Positions 1-9,980 are shown, counted from the first letter of the stretch. The stretch: DNA of 64,000 nucleotides from Shewanella sp. OMA3-2 (GCF_021513195.1 NZ_CP090974.1:818001-882000), one strand, 5' to 3'. Notes: a model not told the origin generated them from the letters alone. Translations and numbers: made by a program.

Positions 1-1
1 G

Positions 2-346
2 GCTGTATTGTCGTTACGTGTTACCCCGCAAATTACCCCAGATAACCGTGTCATTTTGGATCTAGAAATTACCCAAGATTCACAGGGTAAAACGGTTCAG
101 ACTCCCACTGGTGAAGCAGTATCTATCGATACACAACGCATTGGTACTCAAGTGCTTGTTGATAACGGTGAAACGATTGTATTAGGGGGGATTTATCAAC
201 AGAACCTAATTAGCCGTGTTAGTAAGGTGCCGGTTTTAGGCGATATACCTTTAGTTGGATTTTTATTCAGGAATACTTCGGATAAAAACGAACGCCAAGA
301 GCTATTGATTTTTGTGACACCAAAGATTATTTCTGAAAAGTTATAA
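2..346 (+). CDS. pilQ: Type IV pilus secretin PilQ, C-terminal end (cut by window start)
   Basis: This is the last 114 codons of an outer-membrane secretin, open at the left edge of the window. The visible part holds the conserved C-terminal secretin signatures: a VDNGETIVLGGIY segment and the VPVLGDIPLVGFLF segment just before the end. PilQ forms the gated channel through which the type IV pilus crosses the outer membrane. Identity as PilQ rather than a type II secretin (GspD) is inferred from the downstream aroK-aroB-damX-dam genes, which follow pilQ in many gammaproteobacteria. A strong terminator follows the stop codon. Confidence 0.9.
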   Translation, partial: AVLSLRVTPQITPDNRVILDLEITQDSQGKTVQTPTGEAVSIDTQRIGTQVLVDNGETIVLGGIYQQNLISRVSKVPVLGDIPLVGFLFRNTSDKNERQELLIFVTPKIISEKL

Positions 347-362
347 CATACAATAAAATGAT

Positions 363-397
363 AAAGGCCAGCTAACTCTAAGCTGGCCTTTGCTTTT
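363..397 (+). terminator. Rho-independent terminator after pilQ
   Basis: A perfect 11-bp stem (AAAGGCCAGCT with AGCTGGCCTTT), a 7-base loop, and a T-rich tail ending GCTTTT lie 17 bases after the pilQ stop. It separates the pilus operon from aroK. Confidence 0.85.
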
Positions 398-570
398 AGC
401 TAGATTAGTGACTTTTATTTAATATAATTGCCACCATCACTTGCCAGCAGTAGCCTTAAGCTGAGATAATCCTCCGTCAAGTCTCAGTAGAGCAAGGTAA
501 TATTTTAAGCGGTCGGCTGTATCTTTAGTCGATCAGGCATTCTTTTATATAAGATTCAGACGTATACGAA

Positions 571-1086
571 ATGGCTGAAAAACGTAATATTTTTCTAGTA
601 GGCCCTATGGGCGCAGGTAAAAGCACAATTGGCCGTCATTTGGCTCAAATGCTGCATTTAGAATTCCACGATTCTGACCACGAGATTGAACAACGTACAG
701 GCGCTGATATCGCTTGGGTGTTCGATGTTGAAGGTGAAGAAGGTTTCCGTCGTCGTGAAGCACAAGTTATTGCCGATCTTTCAGAGAGGCAAGGTATTGT
801 GTTAGCAACTGGCGGTGGTTCAGTTCAGAGTAAAGATATTCGCAATTATCTTTCTGCTCGCGGAATTGTGGTGTATTTAGAGACGACTATCGATAAGCAA
901 GTTGCTCGTACGCAACGTGATAAACGTCGTCCATTACTGCAAGTTGATGACCCACGCGAAGTTCTTGAGAACTTAGCAGAATCACGTAATCCTTTGTACG
1001 AAGAGATTGCAGATGTCATCGTAAAGACAGATGAACAAAGTGCGAAAATTGTCGCAAATCAAATAATTGAGCAACTCGGTTTTTAG
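571..1086 (+). CDS. aroK: Shikimate kinase I
   Basis: Phosphorylates shikimate to shikimate 3-phosphate with ATP, a step of aromatic amino-acid and folate precursor synthesis in the cytoplasm. The 171-residue protein has the P-loop GPMGAGKST at residues 11-19, a DSD motif near residue 34 that binds Mg and shikimate, the RRRE segment near 60 and the GGG substrate loop near 80. Its length matches AroK of Escherichia coli (173). It lies 8 bases upstream of aroB, so the two are probably one operon. No strong ribosome-binding site is seen before the ATG. Confidence 0.97.
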   Translation: MAEKRNIFLVGPMGAGKSTIGRHLAQMLHLEFHDSDHEIEQRTGADIAWVFDVEGEEGFRRREAQVIADLSERQGIVLATGGGSVQSKDIRNYLSARGIVVYLETTIDKQVARTQRDKRRPLLQVDDPREVLENLAESRNPLYEEIADVIVKTDEQSAKIVANQIIEQLGF

Positions 1087-1094
1087 GTAAAATA

Positions 1095-2171
1095 ATGCAA
1101 CAAATTCAGGTCGACTTAGGTGATAGAAGTTATCCTATTTATATAGGCCAGAGTTTGATGCATGATAGCGCGCTTTTTAGCCGTTACCTTGCAAACAAGA
1201 ATATACTCATCGTTAGCAATGACACTATTGCCCCTCTGTATTTATCTACATTGGAACAGGCAATGGTGTCTTGTGCGTCAGTTGAAAAAATTATTCTGCC
1301 TGATGGCGAGCAATTCAAAAATCTTGATCATCTGGATATTATTTTTTCAGCTTTGCTTGAGAATAACTTTGCCCGTGATTCAGTTCTCGTTGCTTTGGGT
1401 GGTGGTGTGATTGGAGATATGACCGGTTTTGCTGCTGCCTGTTATCAACGTGGAATCGATTTTGTTCAAGTACCAACGACATTATTGTCTCAAGTGGACT
1501 CTTCTGTTGGTGGAAAAACGGCTGTAAACCATCCCCTCGGCAAGAATATGATAGGCGCATTTTATCAACCTAAAAGCGTTATTATTGACACCGAATGCTT
1601 GAAAACTCTTCCTGCTAATGAATTTGCTGCCGGTATGGCTGAAGTTATTAAATACGGTATTATTTGGGATGGGGAGTTTTTTGCTTGGTTAGAGCAAAAT
1701 GTCGACGCTTTAAAAGCACTAGATACACAAGCGCTTGAATATACCATATCTAAATGCTGCCAGATTAAAGCGGATGTTGTCACACAAGATGAAACAGAGC
1801 GCGGTGTTAGAGCGTTACTTAATCTTGGGCATACTTTTGGCCATGCTATAGAAGCTGAAATGGGCTATGGTACCTGGCTGCATGGTGATGCTGTAGCAGC
1901 AGGCACAATTCTTGCTGCATTAACTGCGCAAGAACTCGATTTAATAGATAAGTCAATAGTTTGTCGTATAAGGGATTTATTTGTCGCATTTGATCTGCCG
2001 GTTAATGCTCCTAAGTCGATGGATTTTGATAGTTTTATTAAGCATATGCGGCGTGACAAGAAAGTGTTAGCTGGTAAGATTCGATTAATTTTACCAACCG
2101 CTTTAGGTCAAGCAGATGTTTTCAGTGATGTTAGTGAAGACTTACTTGAGCGGGTGATCAGCCGCGCATAA
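1095..2171 (+). CDS. aroB: 3-dehydroquinate synthase
   Basis: Converts DAHP to 3-dehydroquinate using NAD and a divalent metal, the second step of the shikimate pathway. The 358-residue protein is full length and carries the family hallmarks: [20 protein letters not shown] in the NAD-binding fold, [10 protein letters not shown] in the active site, and GHTFGHAIE with metal-binding histidines. The start ATG follows AGGTAAAATA. It is sandwiched between aroK and damX with very short gaps, indicating cotranscription. Confidence 0.97.
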   Translation: MQQIQVDLGDRSYPIYIGQSLMHDSALFSRYLANKNILIVSNDTIAPLYLSTLEQAMVSCASVEKIILPDGEQFKNLDHLDIIFSALLENNFARDSVLVALGGGVIGDMTGFAAACYQRGIDFVQVPTTLLSQVDSSVGGKTAVNHPLGKNMIGAFYQPKSVIIDTECLKTLPANEFAAGMAEVIKYGIIWDGEFFAWLEQNVDALKALDTQALEYTISKCCQIKADVVTQDETERGVRALLNLGHTFGHAIEAEMGYGTWLHGDAVAAGTILAALTAQELDLIDKSIVCRIRDLFVAFDLPVNAPKSMDFDSFIKHMRRDKKVLAGKIRLILPTALGQADVFSDVSEDLLERVISRA

Positions 2172-2178
2172 TTGACGT

Positions 2179-3582
2179 GTGGTGGATTTTTTGACTTCAG
2201 CATTATTATTACTTCCAACCCAAGAAGAGCTAGTTGAGCGACTTCAGCATACCGCCAGTTATAGTGGCCAGCTACTGCTATTATGTGGTCAAAAGGGATC
2301 GGGTAAATCGACCTTAAGTGCCGCATTAGCTAGTGAACTTGATGATTATAATTCAGCGCTTGTACTTTGCCCTCAGCATGCTGCTTCAGCAGAAATCCGA
2401 CGTAAAATTTTAGTTCAATTAATTTCTTCGCCTATTTTTGACGATGAAATACCTCTTATGGATACAATTATGCGTATCCAGTCAACGCTGACTAAGCCAC
2501 TGCATATCATTATTGATGATGCCCATTTATTGCCAAAAACCTTATGGGCAGAATGTATTCTGCTATCAAAAATTCAATGTGCTGGCTCAAATGTGTCAGT
2601 GACGATGGCCATGGACTCATCTTATCTATCAAAATTAATGGCTGAGTTATCTAATGACATGCGTGAGTTATTATTGCCTATAACGATTGAGCCATTGCCG
2701 ATAGCAGAACGAGATGGCTTATATCAAAGCTTATTAATGAGATCCGGTAGCACGTCTTTTATCGCCAGGGATATTATTCATCGTCAGCTGGAGAATCAAT
2801 CAGGCACACCATTTGAGGTTGTAGAGTTACTGCAATTAGCATTAACAGAGCCTAAAAAAAATAACTCAGGTCGGGGAATAAAAATCAAATTAGCCTGGCT
2901 GTTAATACTGTTAACTGTATTGGTGGTAATGGGTTATTTGTTTAAAAATGAGCCAAGGTTTAATCGAATAGAATCAACCCAGCCGCAAAAACAATTGACA
3001 GCACTTCAACAGCAACAAAGAGATAGTGCTGAAGTGTTCATCGTATCTTATGGCAAGATATTGATATCACCTATCATGTCAGCAATAAAAAAGAATCAAG
3101 CCTATCAGCCCCTTATGATATTAGATAATAAGCCCACTACGGATGAAAAGGTGAGTTACATTCAGGAAGTAGACTCTGTAGCGCTTAATCAAACCAAGTC
3201 TAATGCTGATGCCATAAGGCCTAGGTTAAAACCTAAACCCGTTAGTTTAGAGACATCAAGGGGCGGTAAAGCTGCGAGTAAGCCAATATCGACAAAGGAA
3301 AGTGACAATAATAAGCTGCCTAACAAGGGTTATACGCTTCAGTTAGCCAGTGTAATAGATAAGAAGTCATTAGAATCGATAGTAACTAAAATCGGTAATA
3401 AAGAGGCTGTGTATATCGCTAAACATAAACAGCGATATGTGTTGTTATTCGGTCTATATCTTTCCCCGCAACAGGCTCAAAATCAGGCTCAGCGCTTACA
3501 AACTGAGCATGGTATAAGTGCGCCTTGGATGAGAAAGTGGGCTGATTTAAGCGAATATAGAATTGAACTGGAAAGTCGATGA
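2179..3582 (+). CDS. damX: DamX-like ATPase/SPOR-domain cell-division protein
   Basis: The 467-residue protein has an N-terminal AAA/ExeA-like ATPase region with a Walker A motif GQKGSGKST at residues 37-45 and a Walker B-like IIIDDAH near 110-115. A single transmembrane segment lies at about 238-255, then a low-complexity linker, then a C-terminal SPOR domain (about 386-463) that would bind denuded septal peptidoglycan. DamX-type proteins modulate septation. The start is GTG, 7 bases after aroB; a second GTG follows directly, so the exact first residue is uncertain. Position between aroB and dam matches enterobacterial gene order. Confidence 0.88.
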   Translation: MVDFLTSALLLLPTQEELVERLQHTASYSGQLLLLCGQKGSGKSTLSAALASELDDYNSALVLCPQHAASAEIRRKILVQLISSPIFDDEIPLMDTIMRIQSTLTKPLHIIIDDAHLLPKTLWAECILLSKIQCAGSNVSVTMAMDSSYLSKLMAELSNDMRELLLPITIEPLPIAERDGLYQSLLMRSGSTSFIARDIIHRQLENQSGTPFEVVELLQLALTEPKKNNSGRGIKIKLAWLLILLTVLVVMGYLFKNEPRFNRIESTQPQKQLTALQQQQRDSAEVFIVSYGKILISPIMSAIKKNQAYQPLMILDNKPTTDEKVSYIQEVDSVALNQTKSNADAIRPRLKPKPVSLETSRGGKAASKPISTKESDNNKLPNKGYTLQLASVIDKKSLESIVTKIGNKEAVYIAKHKQRYVLLFGLYLSPQQAQNQAQRLQTEHGISAPWMRKWADLSEYRIELESR

Positions 3583-3643
3583 TAAATAAGTGTAAACAGA
3601 GTACAATCTTCAGCTTTAATTTTAGCCGCAAGTAACTCACTTT

Positions 3644-4486
3644 ATGACAAAAAAGCATCGAGCCTTTCTTAAATGGGCGGGGGGAAAGTTCAAACTCGTC
3701 GAGGAGTTGTCGAAGCATCTCCCTGAAGGTCAGCGATTAGTTGAACCTTTTGTTGGTGCTGGCTCAGTGTTTTTAAATACCCATTTTGACGATTACTTAT
3801 TGTGCGATATCAATCCAGACTTAATAAACCTTTATGAAATAGTAAAGCAACAGCCAGAAGAGTATATTAAAGCGGCTAAAGCATTATTTGTTGCTGAAAT
3901 GAATAATAAAGAAGCTTATTATCGTATACGTACTGAGTTTAATTTAAGTCGCGACTCCTTCACCCGCTCAGTGTATTTCTTATATTTAAATCGATTTGGG
4001 TTTAATGGTTTATGCCGTTATAACCGCAAGGGGGGCTTTAATGTGCCCTTTGGTTCATATAAGAAGCCTTATTTTCCTGAAGCTGAAATTCGGTATTTTT
4101 CCGCCAAAGCTAAAAATGCCACTTTTAAGTGTATCGGCTATGAAGATGCATTTGCGCTAGCAGGAGATGGTGATGTTATTTACTGTGACCCTCCATATGC
4201 ACCGTTATCGACTACTGCCAGTTTTACGACCTACGCAGGTCCAGGCTTTAGCTTAGATGATCAAGCTTTGCTGGCTAGGCACTCACGCCATACAGCGCAT
4301 AAACGCAATATTCCCGTGCTGATTAGTAATCACGACATTCCATTGACCAGAGAGCTTTATCGGGGCGCAAAACTAGCAACAATATCTGTGCAACGAAATA
4401 TTAGCCAGAAGGGCAGTTCGCGAACTAAAGTAGATGAAATTATGGCGCTATATGACCACCACTATTTTGATGATGATGCGTGTTAG
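3644..4486 (+). CDS. dam: DNA adenine methyltransferase (GATC)
   Basis: Methylates the N6 of adenine in GATC sites, used in mismatch repair strand choice and in replication timing. The 280-residue protein has the SAM-binding FLKWAGGK near residues 7-14 and the catalytic DPPY at 182-185, in the order typical of the alpha group of amino-methyltransferases. It follows damX by 61 bases. In relatives rpe normally comes next; here two small genes on the opposite strand lie in between and converge on dam. Confidence 0.96.
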   Translation: MTKKHRAFLKWAGGKFKLVEELSKHLPEGQRLVEPFVGAGSVFLNTHFDDYLLCDINPDLINLYEIVKQQPEEYIKAAKALFVAEMNNKEAYYRIRTEFNLSRDSFTRSVYFLYLNRFGFNGLCRYNRKGGFNVPFGSYKKPYFPEAEIRYFSAKAKNATFKCIGYEDAFALAGDGDVIYCDPPYAPLSTTASFTTYAGPGFSLDDQALLARHSRHTAHKRNIPVLISNHDIPLTRELYRGAKLATISVQRNISQKGSSRTKVDEIMALYDHHYFDDDAC

Positions 4487-4496
4487 GCTTGAGGGA

Positions 4497-4676
4497 TTAG
4501 CTCAGAACTTGTTGTACAATAAAGATTAACGTTAAAACCATCACTATAGCCAAAGCAATACCCATTAGAATAAAAGGCACAGGCGAAGTTGTTTTAAAAT
4601 CTCGTTGACGATTGCTATTGGTTTGCACTCCAAAAAATGCCGCAATCGTGCTGCTAAATACCCGCCAAAAAGACAC
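4497..4676 (-). CDS. DUF2970 small membrane protein
   Basis: A 59-codon gene. Its translation starts at GTG (4676) and reads SFWRVFSSTIAAFFGVQ, then NRQRDFK, then a single hydrophobic helix near the C terminus (FILMGIALAIVMVLTLIIV). The order FGVQ...NRxRDF...P.PFI followed by one membrane helix is the pattern of the DUF2970 family, whose function is unknown. The GTG begins two bases after the stop of the upstream gene on the same strand, so the two are likely translated together. No ATG is available before an in-frame stop at 4689-4691. The assignment is from memory of the family. Confidence 0.7.
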   Translation of the reverse strand: MSFWRVFSSTIAAFFGVQTNSNRQRDFKTTSPVPFILMGIALAIVMVLTLIFIVQQVLS

Positions 4677-4678
4677 GG

Positions 4679-5044
4679 TTAAATCTGCTCAGGATTATTT
4701 GATGCAGGTATATCCGTAAGCGGCTTATCTTTATGACCATATAATAATTCAATTAAATCGATAAAATGAAACTGACTTGAACGGCTATTACCAGAGATCC
4801 AGTTTTTCCAACTGACATCATGCTCTTTAACTGCGCAGCGGTTAACTGGGTGGCTAGAAGGCAGGCTTGAATTATAATTAACATTGGCCTTACAGGCGCA
4901 GGCCTGATCGGAACTTTGTTTGGCTGACGATGAAAATGCAAAGCTAATTAGCACAACTAAAGTTGACGTCGTTACCATAGCAAAGATGGAAATCATTGGT
5001 TTTGCGCTAAGGTACGAAAATAAACGATGTGGACGTAATTCCAT
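4679..5044 (-). CDS. Hypothetical one-helix membrane protein
   Basis: No family recognised. The start is placed at the ATG ending at 5044 because AAGGA lies 7 bases upstream; an earlier in-frame ATG at 5101 has no such site. The resulting 121 residues have a short basic N terminus, one hydrophobic segment (about 16-40), then a presumably periplasmic tail containing three cysteines, including the CAC triplet near residue 50. It immediately precedes the DUF2970 gene and converges with dam. The pair interrupts the usual dam-rpe adjacency. Confidence 0.55.
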   Translation of the reverse strand: MELRPHRLFSYLSAKPMISIFAMVTTSTLVVLISFAFSSSAKQSSDQACACKANVNYNSSLPSSHPVNRCAVKEHDVSWKNWISGNSRSSQFHFIDLIELLYGHKDKPLTDIPASNNPEQI

Positions 5045-5426
5045 AACAGGATCCTTGCCATTAAATAATGCCAGAACAGTACTGACATTTTTCGTTTTCA
5101 TCAAACTTAATATAAAAATAATATTTTTACTAAAAAGTAATTTAATAACTTAATTAACAATGTGTTAGGTTGTTAAAGTCATATTTAGCTTTGTTGTATT
5201 TATAGCTAACTAGTCATACGAGTGCATCGATATCAGAAGCAGTACTTGTAACATAGCCAACATCTTGGTCATTATACCAAATCCGTATAGTTTATGAACA
5301 TATACAGCATATTTATTTTTAATATCAAACTTGTTACCTAGGTAAGGCATTTTTTTGTCGTTTAACTAGAGGCTTTTCGCCTCAAAGGGTAAACTATTGC
5401 TTCATTCATTTTGCTGCGAGACCAAG
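5045..5426. other. Intergenic region before rpe
   Basis: AT-rich and non-coding. It should hold the promoter of the minus-strand pair and of the rpe-gph-trpS operon, but no unambiguous -35/-10 pair stands out. Two small structures are visible: a perfect 12-bp palindrome TTACCTAGGTAA at 5334-5345 and a short GAGGC-TTTTC-GCCTC hairpin around 5370-5385, just upstream of rpe. Confidence 0.4.
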
Positions 5427-6095
5427 ATGCAACCTTATTTAATTGCTCCATCAATCTTATCTGCTGACTTTGCCCGTTTGGGTGACGATGTAAAAGCTGT
5501 ACTCGATGCGGGTGCAGATGTGGTGCATTTTGATGTAATGGATAATCATTATGTTCCTAATTTAACCATTGGTCCTATGGTTTGCACAGCCTTACGACAA
5601 TATGGGATCACTGCAGATATTGATGTTCATTTGATGGTTAAACCCGTTGATAGAATTGTGCCTGACTTTGCTAAAGCAGGGGCATCAATTATTACCTTTC
5701 ACCCAGAAGCCTCTGAGCATGTTGATCGCACTTTACAGTTGATTAAAGAGTCAGGATGTAAAGCGGGTTTAGTGTTTAATCCAGGCACGCCATTACATTA
5801 CCTAGACCATGTTATGGATAAATTAGATGTCATTTTGCTGATGTCGGTTAACCCTGGTTTTGGTGGTCAGTCGTTTATTCCGTCAACATTAGATAAATTA
5901 CGTCAAGTACGTCAACGTATTGATGCCAGTGGTTTTGATATTCGTTTACAAGTAGATGGCGGGGTAAAGGTTGATAATATTGCCGCAATCGCAGCCGCAG
6001 GTGCAGATATGTTTGTTGCCGGTTCAGCTATTTTCAATCAACCTGACTATAAAACCGTGATCGATGAGATGCGCAGCGAGCTAGCAAAAGTATAG
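5427..6095 (+). CDS. rpe: Ribulose-phosphate 3-epimerase
   Basis: Interconverts ribulose 5-phosphate and xylulose 5-phosphate in the pentose phosphate pathway. The start is set at the ATG of [15 protein letters not shown], giving 222 residues, the normal family length; an upstream in-frame TTG would add 10 unrelated residues. Conserved TIM-barrel motifs are present: [21 protein letters not shown] with metal ligands, NPGFGGQSF, and QVDGGV. It heads an rpe-gph-trpS cluster in the same order as E. coli. Confidence 0.95.
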   Translation: MQPYLIAPSILSADFARLGDDVKAVLDAGADVVHFDVMDNHYVPNLTIGPMVCTALRQYGITADIDVHLMVKPVDRIVPDFAKAGASIITFHPEASEHVDRTLQLIKESGCKAGLVFNPGTPLHYLDHVMDKLDVILLMSVNPGFGGQSFIPSTLDKLRQVRQRIDASGFDIRLQVDGGVKVDNIAAIAAAGADMFVAGSAIFNQPDYKTVIDEMRSELAKV

Positions 6096-6131
6096 GCAAT
6101 AACGTCAAGTTCATTAGATAGTAGCCAAGCC

Positions 6132-6812
6132 ATGACAAATTTTGATCGAATACGTGCCATAGCCTTTGATTTAGATGGCACTTTAGTTGACAGTGTGCCT
6201 GATTTGGCAGCTGCAACCAATGCAACATTACTTGAATTGGCTTTGCCGCAAGCAAGTGAAGAGCAAGTAAGGGGCTGGGTAGGTAATGGCGCTAGAATGC
6301 TTATACACCGAGCACTCAGCTTTGCACTGGCTAAAGAGGTTGATGAAACGCTATTAACAGACACTATGCCTAAGTTTATGCGCCATTATGGCGAATATCT
6401 TGAAAAATATAGTCGTTTATATCCTAATGTTTTATCGACGCTAACCACTTTAAAGCAGGCGGGTTATCGTTTAGCTGTGGTGACCAATAAACCTTATCGT
6501 TTCACTATTCCGTTATTGGAAGCGTTTGGTTTAAGTGACTTTTTTGACTACGTCTTAGGCGGCGACTCATTAGCAAGAATGAAGCCTGACCCTTTACCCC
6601 TTAATCACCTGTTGCAGCAATGGCAAATTCAGCCGCAGCAGTTATTAATGATAGGCGACTCTAAGAATGATATCTTAGCGGCTAAATCGGCCAATGTTGC
6701 GGTCATAGGATTAACCTATGGTTATAACTATGGTGAACATATTAGTTTAAGTGAACCGAATGAAGTGTGTGACGATTTTGGCCAGATCAGCCGTTTTTTA
6801 CTCACTCAATAA
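6132..6812 (+). CDS. gph: Phosphoglycolate phosphatase
   Basis: HAD-superfamily hydrolase that dephosphorylates 2-phosphoglycolate, a by-product of DNA repair. The 226-residue protein has HAD motif [11 protein letters not shown] at residues 13-22, motif II VVTNK, a motif III lysine in RMKPDP, and motif [10 protein letters not shown]. It lies 36 bases after rpe and 32 before trpS. Identity within the HAD family is supported mainly by this conserved context. Confidence 0.93.
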   Translation: MTNFDRIRAIAFDLDGTLVDSVPDLAAATNATLLELALPQASEEQVRGWVGNGARMLIHRALSFALAKEVDETLLTDTMPKFMRHYGEYLEKYSRLYPNVLSTLTTLKQAGYRLAVVTNKPYRFTIPLLEAFGLSDFFDYVLGGDSLARMKPDPLPLNHLLQQWQIQPQQLLMIGDSKNDILAAKSANVAVIGLTYGYNYGEHISLSEPNEVCDDFGQISRFLLTQ

Positions 6813-6844
6813 TTTTAAATACAGTAATTGGAGCAACAAAACCC

Positions 6845-7843
6845 ATGACTAAACCCATAGTTTTCAGCGGAGCACAGCCATCGGGCGAACTCACCATAGG
6901 TAATTATATGGGCGCGCTACGCCAGTGGGTGGCAATGCAAGACACACATGACTGTATTTATTGTGTCGTTGATTTGCATGCAATTACTGTTCGTCAAGAC
7001 CCAGCTAAATTACGTGAAGCTTGCTTAGATACATTAGCGCTTTATTTAGCCTGTGGTGTTGACCCTGATAAAAGCACCGTGTTTGTGCAGTCACATGTGC
7101 CACAACACACTCAGTTAAGTTGGGCGTTAAACTGTTATACCCAAATGGGTGAGTTAAATCGCATGACCCAGTTTAAAGATAAATCACAAAAGCATGCTAA
7201 CAATATCAATGTTGGCTTATTTGGTTACCCTGTATTGATGGCTGCAGATATATTACTGTATCAAGCTCAGTCAGTACCTGTAGGGCAAGATCAGATGCAG
7301 CATCTTGAACTGACACGCGATATTGCCACTCGATTTAATAATGCCTATGGTGACACTTTTACCGTGCCTCAGGCATATATTCCAGAGCACGGCGCTAAGG
7401 TGATGTCATTACAAGAGCCGCTGAAGAAAATGTCTAAGTCTGACGATAACCGCAATAATGTGATTGGTCTGCTTGAAGATCCGAAGATAATTCTTAAAAA
7501 AGTTAAAAAAGCCATGACCGACAGCGACGAGCCACCAGTAGTGCGTTTTGATGCTGATAATAAGCCGGGAGTGTCAAACCTATTGAGCCTGATGTCAGGT
7601 GTAACAGGTAAGTCAATTTCGACCTTAGAAGCTGAATTTGAAGGTAAAATGTACGGTCATTTGAAAGTCGCAACAGGCGAGGCAGTTGTGGCTATGCTTG
7701 AGCCATTGCAAGAGCGTTTTAAGCAGTATCGTGCTGATGAAGCCCATCTTGAAAAAGTGATGAAGCAAGGCGCTGAAAAAGCCAAAGCCCGTGCCCAAGA
7801 AACAATTGATTTAGTGTATAAAAAGATTGGTATGATCGTTTAA
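6845..7843 (+). CDS. trpS: Tryptophanyl-tRNA synthetase
   Basis: Charges tRNA-Trp. The 332-residue class I synthetase has the N-terminal [17 protein letters not shown] with the HIGH-equivalent TIGN, the [10 protein letters not shown] and VPVGQDQ tryptophan/ATP-binding segments, and the KMSKS loop near residue 196. Length equals the usual bacterial enzyme. GGAG lies upstream of the ATG. It ends at a terminator shared with the convergent LysR gene. Confidence 0.97.
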   Translation: MTKPIVFSGAQPSGELTIGNYMGALRQWVAMQDTHDCIYCVVDLHAITVRQDPAKLREACLDTLALYLACGVDPDKSTVFVQSHVPQHTQLSWALNCYTQMGELNRMTQFKDKSQKHANNINVGLFGYPVLMAADILLYQAQSVPVGQDQMQHLELTRDIATRFNNAYGDTFTVPQAYIPEHGAKVMSLQEPLKKMSKSDDNRNNVIGLLEDPKIILKKVKKAMTDSDEPPVVRFDADNKPGVSNLLSLMSGVTGKSISTLEAEFEGKMYGHLKVATGEAVVAMLEPLQERFKQYRADEAHLEKVMKQGAEKAKARAQETIDLVYKKIGMIV

Positions 7844-7864
7844 CTTTCGAGTGTTGTTATTTTT

Positions 7865-7905
7865 AAAAAACCAGTATCACTAGGCTTAGATACTGGTTTT
7901 TTTAT
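7865..7905. terminator. Bidirectional terminator between trpS and lysR
   Basis: The 14-bp stem (AAAAAACCAGTATC with GATACTGGTTTTTT) around a 10-base loop has T runs on both strands. It lies between the convergent trpS and LysR genes and overlaps the last codons of the latter. Confidence 0.85.
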
Positions 7906-8785
7906 CCTCTTTGGTTTGTTGCTGTAGCCATTCAATGAATGCGGCAACACCGGGTAGCTTCTTCTTTCGGTGTTTACACAAAAAATTAAACGTAAAATCA
8001 GTAAATACTGGCGGTAAATCAAGTGCCACCAAACGACCCGCTTTTATATCAGAGTCCACCATAAAGTCAGATGCCAAGGCAATGCCTTGTCCTGCATTAG
8101 CCGCTTCTATCGCCAGTAATACGTGACTAAAAACATGTCTTTGCTGGGTATGGTTAAAGTGCCATTGATTGTGTAGTCCCCAAAAATCCCAATCAAGACC
8201 CAAGCCAGGTTCATCGACCGCCAGTAACGATTGCTTTTTAAACCAATCGGCATCGAATAGATCCTGTTGTTGGAGTAACTCTGGGCTACAAACAGGGATT
8301 AAACGTTCATTATGAAGCGTCGTTTGCCAAAATCCCGCTTGCTCATGTCGACCGCAGATAAACATGTCCGCCACAGCGTCGCTTAGCATGGGTTCATCTG
8401 TAATCATATTCAGGCGAATATTGTATTGAGGATATTGGCGTTTAAAATCACCTAAGCGAGGAATAAGCCATTTAATCGCAAAAGAACTGAACACGGCCAG
8501 TTGTAAATGTTGATTTTGCTCACCGATGATCCGTAAGCTTAAATCGTTTAATTGATTGAATATTTGCTCTAGTTCATCAAATAGGATCCGGCCTTTTTCA
8601 GTTAACTGGAATTGCTTTCCCGAACGATTAAACAGTGTTTCCCCAAAGTAGTTTTCAAGCTGCTTTACCTGATGTGATACCGCGCTTTGAGTGACGCACA
8701 ATTCTGTTGCAGCAAGTGTGAAATTGAGGTGTCTCGCAGCGGCTTCGAAAACATGTAAGCTTCGTAGTGGAGGAAGTTTTCGCAT
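7886..8785 (-). CDS. LysR-family transcriptional regulator (GcvA-like)
   Basis: The 299-residue protein has an N-terminal winged helix-turn-helix (about residues 5-65; the segment TLAATELCVTQSAVSHQVKQ is typical) and a LysR substrate-binding domain. The RKLPPLRSLHVFEAAARHLNF opening resembles the GcvA/AmpR-like branch. It is transcribed away from the EamA transporter gene at 9067, and by LysR custom may control it; the ligand is unknown. The gene ends in the terminator stem shared with trpS. Confidence 0.85.
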   Translation of the reverse strand: MRKLPPLRSLHVFEAAARHLNFTLAATELCVTQSAVSHQVKQLENYFGETLFNRSGKQFQLTEKGRILFDELEQIFNQLNDLSLRIIGEQNQHLQLAVFSSFAIKWLIPRLGDFKRQYPQYNIRLNMITDEPMLSDAVADMFICGRHEQAGFWQTTLHNERLIPVCSPELLQQQDLFDADWFKKQSLLAVDEPGLGLDWDFWGLHNQWHFNHTQQRHVFSHVLLAIEAANAGQGIALASDFMVDSDIKAGRLVALDLPPVFTDFTFNFLCKHRKKKLPGVAAFIEWLQQQTKEDKKTSI

Positions 8786-9066
8786 TACTGAATAGTGCCT
8801 TGTTGGTCGGTGGTAAGGGTGAATTAACTGTTGCTATGTTGCTAAAGGTAATGATGAATAAACATTAGCTGGCTGTATTAGCTGGCTGTATTAGCTGTAC
8901 TAATAGTGAAGACCAAATTGCACACCACCAAGGGCGGCTTAATAGTGTATTTTAAGATATTCAACATCAGGTATTAATTTAACTCATACATTGAAAAAAA
9001 ACATCATTATTATTCATATAAGGTGATCGCTATGATGGCGCCATATTAAATTGTAGTGAGCAAGAT
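8786..9066. promoter_or_regulatory. Divergent LysR/EamA control region with 13-bp tandem repeat
   Basis: This 281-base spacer must hold promoters for both divergent genes. At 8865-8890 the 13-mer TTAGCTGGCTGTA occurs twice head to tail and begins a third time (TTAGCTGTAC). Whether it is an operator or replication slippage is unknown. No clear promoter was assigned. Confidence 0.4.
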
Positions 9067-9969
9067 ATGCAGCCATCAGCTTTGTTGGGTATAGGGTTAT
9101 TGATTATCGGCAATGTTTTTAGTGCCCTTTATGATGTGTCGGTTAAATGGTTACCATCGAATGCAGATGCAGCCAGTTTTTTATTGATCAGGCAATTATT
9201 ATCAGTGTTAATGATATTACCGCTATGGATATATAGCGGTCGCCCACAGACAACCCATTATAAAATGCACCTTTTTCGTGCCAATATTGGTGCCATTGGC
9301 GGATTGTGTTTTATTATCGGTTTGATGTCTTTGCCTTTAGCCACGGCAGGCGCCTTGTTTTTCTCTGGGCCTATCATGATTATGGTGTTGGGAGCGCTAC
9401 TGTTTAAAGAAAAGGTTACTTCGCTGCAGTGGGTTGCTGTATTTCTAGGGTTTATCGGTATCATCATTCTCCTGCGGCCAACACAAGTAAATTGGTTTGC
9501 TGTGATCGTGCTGGTTAGTGCGCTGACGTTTGCGATTAGTCAACTGACACTAAAAAAATTGCCATCGGCTGAAACACCTGCATTAACGCTGATGTTATAT
9601 AATTTATTCAGTTTACCGTTAGTGTGTTTGATGGTGGTGTTTTTTGGTGAGTTGACAGTGTCTATCGACATCATTTTAGTGGCTTTATTAAGTAATGTTT
9701 TTCTACTGATATACCAATGGTTTTGCTTTTTTGCTTATCGAAAAACACAGGCTAGCGACATTGCGATTGCCGAATATACAGGGCTACTTTTTTGCGTTTT
9801 TTTTGGTTGGCTTTGGTTTGATGAATGGCTTGATGGATTAAGCTGGCTCGGTGCGGGATTGATTATTCTGCCTTCGTTAGTGCTGCCCTATATCGCGTAT
9901 CTGTGGCGAAAACAGCAGAGTGATAAACAGGCTCTAATTAAAAAAACACATCCTTTGATTAGTGGATAA
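9067..9969 (+). CDS. EamA/DMT-family transporter
   Basis: The 300-residue, very hydrophobic protein has about ten membrane helices in two EamA repeats, the fold of drug/metabolite exporters. The first repeat is marked by the SFLLIRQLLSVLMILP region and the second by the IAIAEYTGLLFCVFFGWLWFDE region near residue 240. The substrate cannot be deduced. It is transcribed divergently from a LysR regulator that probably controls it, and is followed by a terminator. Confidence 0.85.
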   Translation: MQPSALLGIGLLIIGNVFSALYDVSVKWLPSNADAASFLLIRQLLSVLMILPLWIYSGRPQTTHYKMHLFRANIGAIGGLCFIIGLMSLPLATAGALFFSGPIMIMVLGALLFKEKVTSLQWVAVFLGFIGIIILLRPTQVNWFAVIVLVSALTFAISQLTLKKLPSAETPALTLMLYNLFSLPLVCLMVVFFGELTVSIDIILVALLSNVFLLIYQWFCFFAYRKTQASDIAIAEYTGLLFCVFFGWLWFDEWLDGLSWLGAGLIILPSLVLPYIAYLWRKQQSDKQALIKKTHPLISG

Positions 9970-9980
9970 TAGAAAATATT

